Of a stretch of 24,898 bases of DNA, positions 23,099-24,898 are shown one piece after another. The position numbers and the translations under genes were made by a program. The stretch spans positions 1-24,898 of the forward strand of contig JBCDAU010000057.1 of NCBI GenBank assembly GCA_039185015.1. The letters are read 5' to 3'. Position 1 is the stretch's first letter. Every line of letters begins with the position of its first letter. The notes beneath the pieces are model-generated. The model was not told the DNA's origin and made no database searches. It saw only the letters and a program-made list of their open reading frames with translations. This stretch comes from JBCBSZ01 sp039185015 (GTDB taxonomy: Bacteria > Actinomycetota > Acidimicrobiia > Acidimicrobiales > Poriferisodalaceae).

Positions 23099-24502
23099 AT
23101 GACGAACCGTCGTCCCCTCATGGTGTTGGGCTGCACGTCCACCGCCGGGAAGAGCCTGCTCGCGACCGCGCTGTGCCGCTGGTTCGCCCGACGGGGCGTC
23201 GACGTCGCGCCGTTCAAGGCGCAGAACATGTCGAACAACGCCCGCGTCGTCGACGGCGGGGAGATCGGCGTGGCCCAGTGGCTCCAGGCCCGCGCCGCAG
23301 GCGTCGAACCGACGGTCGACATGAACCCGGTCCTGCTCAAGCCGGAGGCCGACACCCGGAGCCAGGTCGTCATGGCCGGGCGGTCACGGCCTGACTTGAC
23401 GGCCATGCCGTGGCGAGCGCGGGCACCGCACCTGTGGCCCGGGATGTCCGAGGCGTTCGATCGCCTGCAGGCGCGCCACGACCTGGTGGTGATCGAGGGG
23501 GCGGGGAGCCCGGCCGAGATCAACCTCCCCGACCAGGTCAACAACCGCATCTGCGCTCACGCCGACGCGTCAGCGCTGCTCGTCGTCGACATCGACCGGG
23601 GTGGGGCGTTCGCCCACCTCGTCGGCACGTGGACGTTGGTGCCCGAGAGCACCAAGGAACGCCTCGCCGGGTTCGTCCTCAACAAGTTCCGCGGCGACGC
23701 CGGGCTGCTGGCTCCCGGGCCGGCGATCGTGACCGAGCGGACGGGGATGAGCGACGTCGGCGTACTCCCGATGCTCGACCACCAGCTGCCCGACGAGGAG
23801 GGTGCTACCGTCAAGGCGGTCCCGCCGTCGGCTGCGCCCACGGTCGCCGTCGTCCGGTACCCGTACGCATCGAACCTCGACGAGTGGCACGTCCTGCCTC
23901 ACGTGGCCCACATCCGGTGGGCCACCACACCCGCCGATCTGGACGGGGTCGACCTCGTCGTCCTCCCCGGCTCGAAGCACGTCGCCGCCGACACGGACTG
24001 GCTCCGTCGCCGGCACCTCGACGAGGCCGTCGGGCGCGCCGCCGCACGCGGCACCCGGGTGCTCGGTGTGTGCGGTGGGGCGATGATGCTCGGCACCGAG
24101 GTCAGGGACGACCACGGCGTCGAGGGTGGCACCGCGGGCCTTGGCCTCCTCCCGATCCGGACCGACATGGCACCCACCAAGACCACGCGACCGATCCGGG
24201 TCCGACTGCCGGAGGTGAGCGGACCCTGGGCTTCGCTCGGCGGCGCCGAGGCGGGCGGCTACGAGATCCGGCATGGTCAGGTGACGGCGCTGGAGCCCGA
24301 GGTCGAGGTGGCACCGCTGGTGTGGGCCGACGGGCCGGTCCTGGCCACCACCATCCACGGCATCGCCGAGGAGCCCGACGTGGTGCAGCGACTGACCGGG
24401 CTGACCCCTCCACCGGTGCTGGAGCGGACCTTCGAGCGGCTGGCCGATGCGATCGACGAGCACCTCGACACGGAGCTGCTCGAGCGTCTCACACTCGGCT
24501 GA
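23099..24502 (+). CDS. cobQ: Cobyric acid synthase CobQ
   Basis: 467 residues. N-terminal dethiobiotin-synthetase-like ATPase domain with P-loop LGCTSTAGKS (about residues 9-18), then the CobQ signatures FKAQNMSNNA and MNPVLLKPEADTRSQVV, and VVIEGAGSPAEINL. The C-terminal class I glutamine amidotransferase domain has the nucleophile Cys in VLGVCGGAMMLG and the His in YEIRHG and TTIHG. It amidates four side chains of adenosylcobyrinic a,c-diamide. The ATG at 23099 is where the family N-terminus begins; the open frame runs on far upstream over thiB but is not coding there. Convergent with a chelatase subunit, which is consistent with a cobalamin locus to the right. Confidence 0.93.
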   Translation: MTNRRPLMVLGCTSTAGKSLLATALCRWFARRGVDVAPFKAQNMSNNARVVDGGEIGVAQWLQARAAGVEPTVDMNPVLLKPEADTRSQVVMAGRSRPDLTAMPWRARAPHLWPGMSEAFDRLQARHDLVVIEGAGSPAEINLPDQVNNRICAHADASALLVVDIDRGGAFAHLVGTWTLVPESTKERLAGFVLNKFRGDAGLLAPGPAIVTERTGMSDVGVLPMLDHQLPDEEGATVKAVPPSAAPTVAVVRYPYASNLDEWHVLPHVAHIRWATTPADLDGVDLVVLPGSKHVAADTDWLRRRHLDEAVGRAAARGTRVLGVCGGAMMLGTEVRDDHGVEGGTAGLGLLPIRTDMAPTKTTRPIRVRLPEVSGPWASLGGAEAGGYEIRHGQVTALEPEVEVAPLVWADGPVLATTIHGIAEEPDVVQRLTGLTPPPVLERTFERLADAIDEHLDTELLERLTLG

Positions 24503-24508
24503 GGGCAG

Positions 24509-24522
24509 GCTGATCGGTCAGC
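24509..24522. terminator. Small hairpin in the cobQ/chelatase convergent gap
   Basis: GCTGA-TCGG-TCAGC is a perfect 5-bp stem with a 4-nt loop. It covers most of the 15-nt gap and reaches into the stop codon of the minus-strand gene. It could help end transcription in both directions, but the stem is short and has no U-tract. Confidence 0.25.
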
Positions 24523-24898
24523 TCGACGCGACGTGGCGGGTGATGGCGGACACGACCGACGCCGGCTCGAGCGAGGTGACCTCGACACACCGGGCGCCCA
24601 TCGCATCCGCGAGCTGCGCAGCGAGCCCCAGCCGGACGTTGCCGGTCTCGCAGTCGAGCACGAGCGCGTCCACCGACGACGCCGCGACGCGTCCCGCGAC
24701 CTCGAGGGCGCGGTCGAGCCCGTCGTCACCGGTCGCTCGACCGTCGGTGAGGACCACGAGGAGGGCGTCGGCGTCATCAGCACCGGCCCGCTCGGCGACG
24801 GTCAGGGCGTGGGCGAGCCCGGCAGCGAGCGGGGTGGCACCGCCGGTGGTCAACCCGTCGAGGCGGTTCCTCGCGATCTCGACGCTGGTGGTCGGCGA
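24518..24898 (-). CDS. Chelatase subunit D-type VWA domain, C-terminal part (cut by window edge)
   Basis: The frame is open to the right edge; 126 residues are visible. They match the end of the BchD/ChlD magnesium-chelatase VWA domain: SVEIARNRLDGLTTGGATPLAAGL, then ALLVVLTDGRATG with the MIDAS-distal Asp, then VLDCETGNVRLGLAAQLADAMGARCVEV. In actinobacteria ChlI/ChlD-like proteins are thought to partner CobN as cobaltochelatase. With cobQ next door, cobalt insertion is more likely than magnesium. The ATPase domain, if fused, would lie outside the window. Confidence 0.82.
   Translation of the reverse strand, partial: SPTTSVEIARNRLDGLTTGGATPLAAGLAHALTVAERAGADDADALLVVLTDGRATGDDGLDRALEVAGRVAASSVDALVLDCETGNVRLGLAAQLADAMGARCVEVTSLEPASVVSAITRHVASS

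Overview
The window is very GC-rich, densely packed and strongly biased to G/C in third codon positions. It uses many GTG starts and 4-base stop/start overlaps, and several genes look leaderless (a TAnnnT -10 only 6-8 nt before the start codon). With an NDMA-dependent methanol dehydrogenase of the actinobacterial type and an SCO6745-family protein, this points to a high-GC actinomycete-like bacterium. Acidimicrobiia-type is my inference, not something the sequence proves. I saw no rRNA, tRNA, CRISPR array or insertion sequence.

Layout. (1) 1-3733, plus strand: the end of a Dpp/Opp/Nik-type ABC importer (two permeases and a fused double ATPase), then a TMEM165/GDT1-type cation transporter. (2) 3817-5561: an SCO6745-family protein, convergent with a SAM methyltransferase. 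(3) 5573-10372, minus strand: an overlapping run of NDMA-type methanol dehydrogenase, MoxR ATPase, CoxE-like VWA protein and CobW-family metallochaperone 1, with a divergent 74-aa unknown gene at 10459. (4) 10702-15014, minus strand: flavoprotein, M20 amidohydrolase, dihydroorotase (pyrC), Mog. (5) 15112-17885: CobW paralog 2, hisI, a 73-aa unknown gene (minus), a 44-aa Cys-rich metallothionein-like gene and an ECF sigma factor with a Cys-rich tail. (6) 18009-19145: an Old Yellow Enzyme. (7) 19198-22962, minus strand: a thiamine ABC importer behind a TPP riboswitch. (8) 23099-24898: cobQ, convergent with the end of a chelatase VWA subunit.

The most interesting part is about 5.5-17.9 kb, which reads as a zinc-limitation / metal-stress island. 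Four short gaps carry a palindrome of the form TGAGA-N5-TCTCA directly before a start codon (cobW1, pyrC, cobW2-hisI, and the 73-aa gene/metallothionein gap). The geometry matches an actinobacterial Zur operator placed over a leaderless promoter. Two enzymes under these boxes have lost a canonical metal ligand: HisI has Asp in place of the first zinc Cys, and the dihydroorotase has Gln in place of the first His of HxH. This is the pattern expected of zinc-sparing paralogs. Next to them lie an unannotated-size metallothionein made of three CxCx3CxCx2T repeats and a CorE-like (ECF44-type) sigma factor that may sense metal through its own cysteines. A zinc-sparing arm, a zinc-delivery arm (two CobW GTPases) and a metal-buffering arm are thus packed together. 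The methanol dehydrogenase-MoxR-VWA-CobW run resembles, in logic, the metal-insertion genes of PQQ methanol dehydrogenase clusters.
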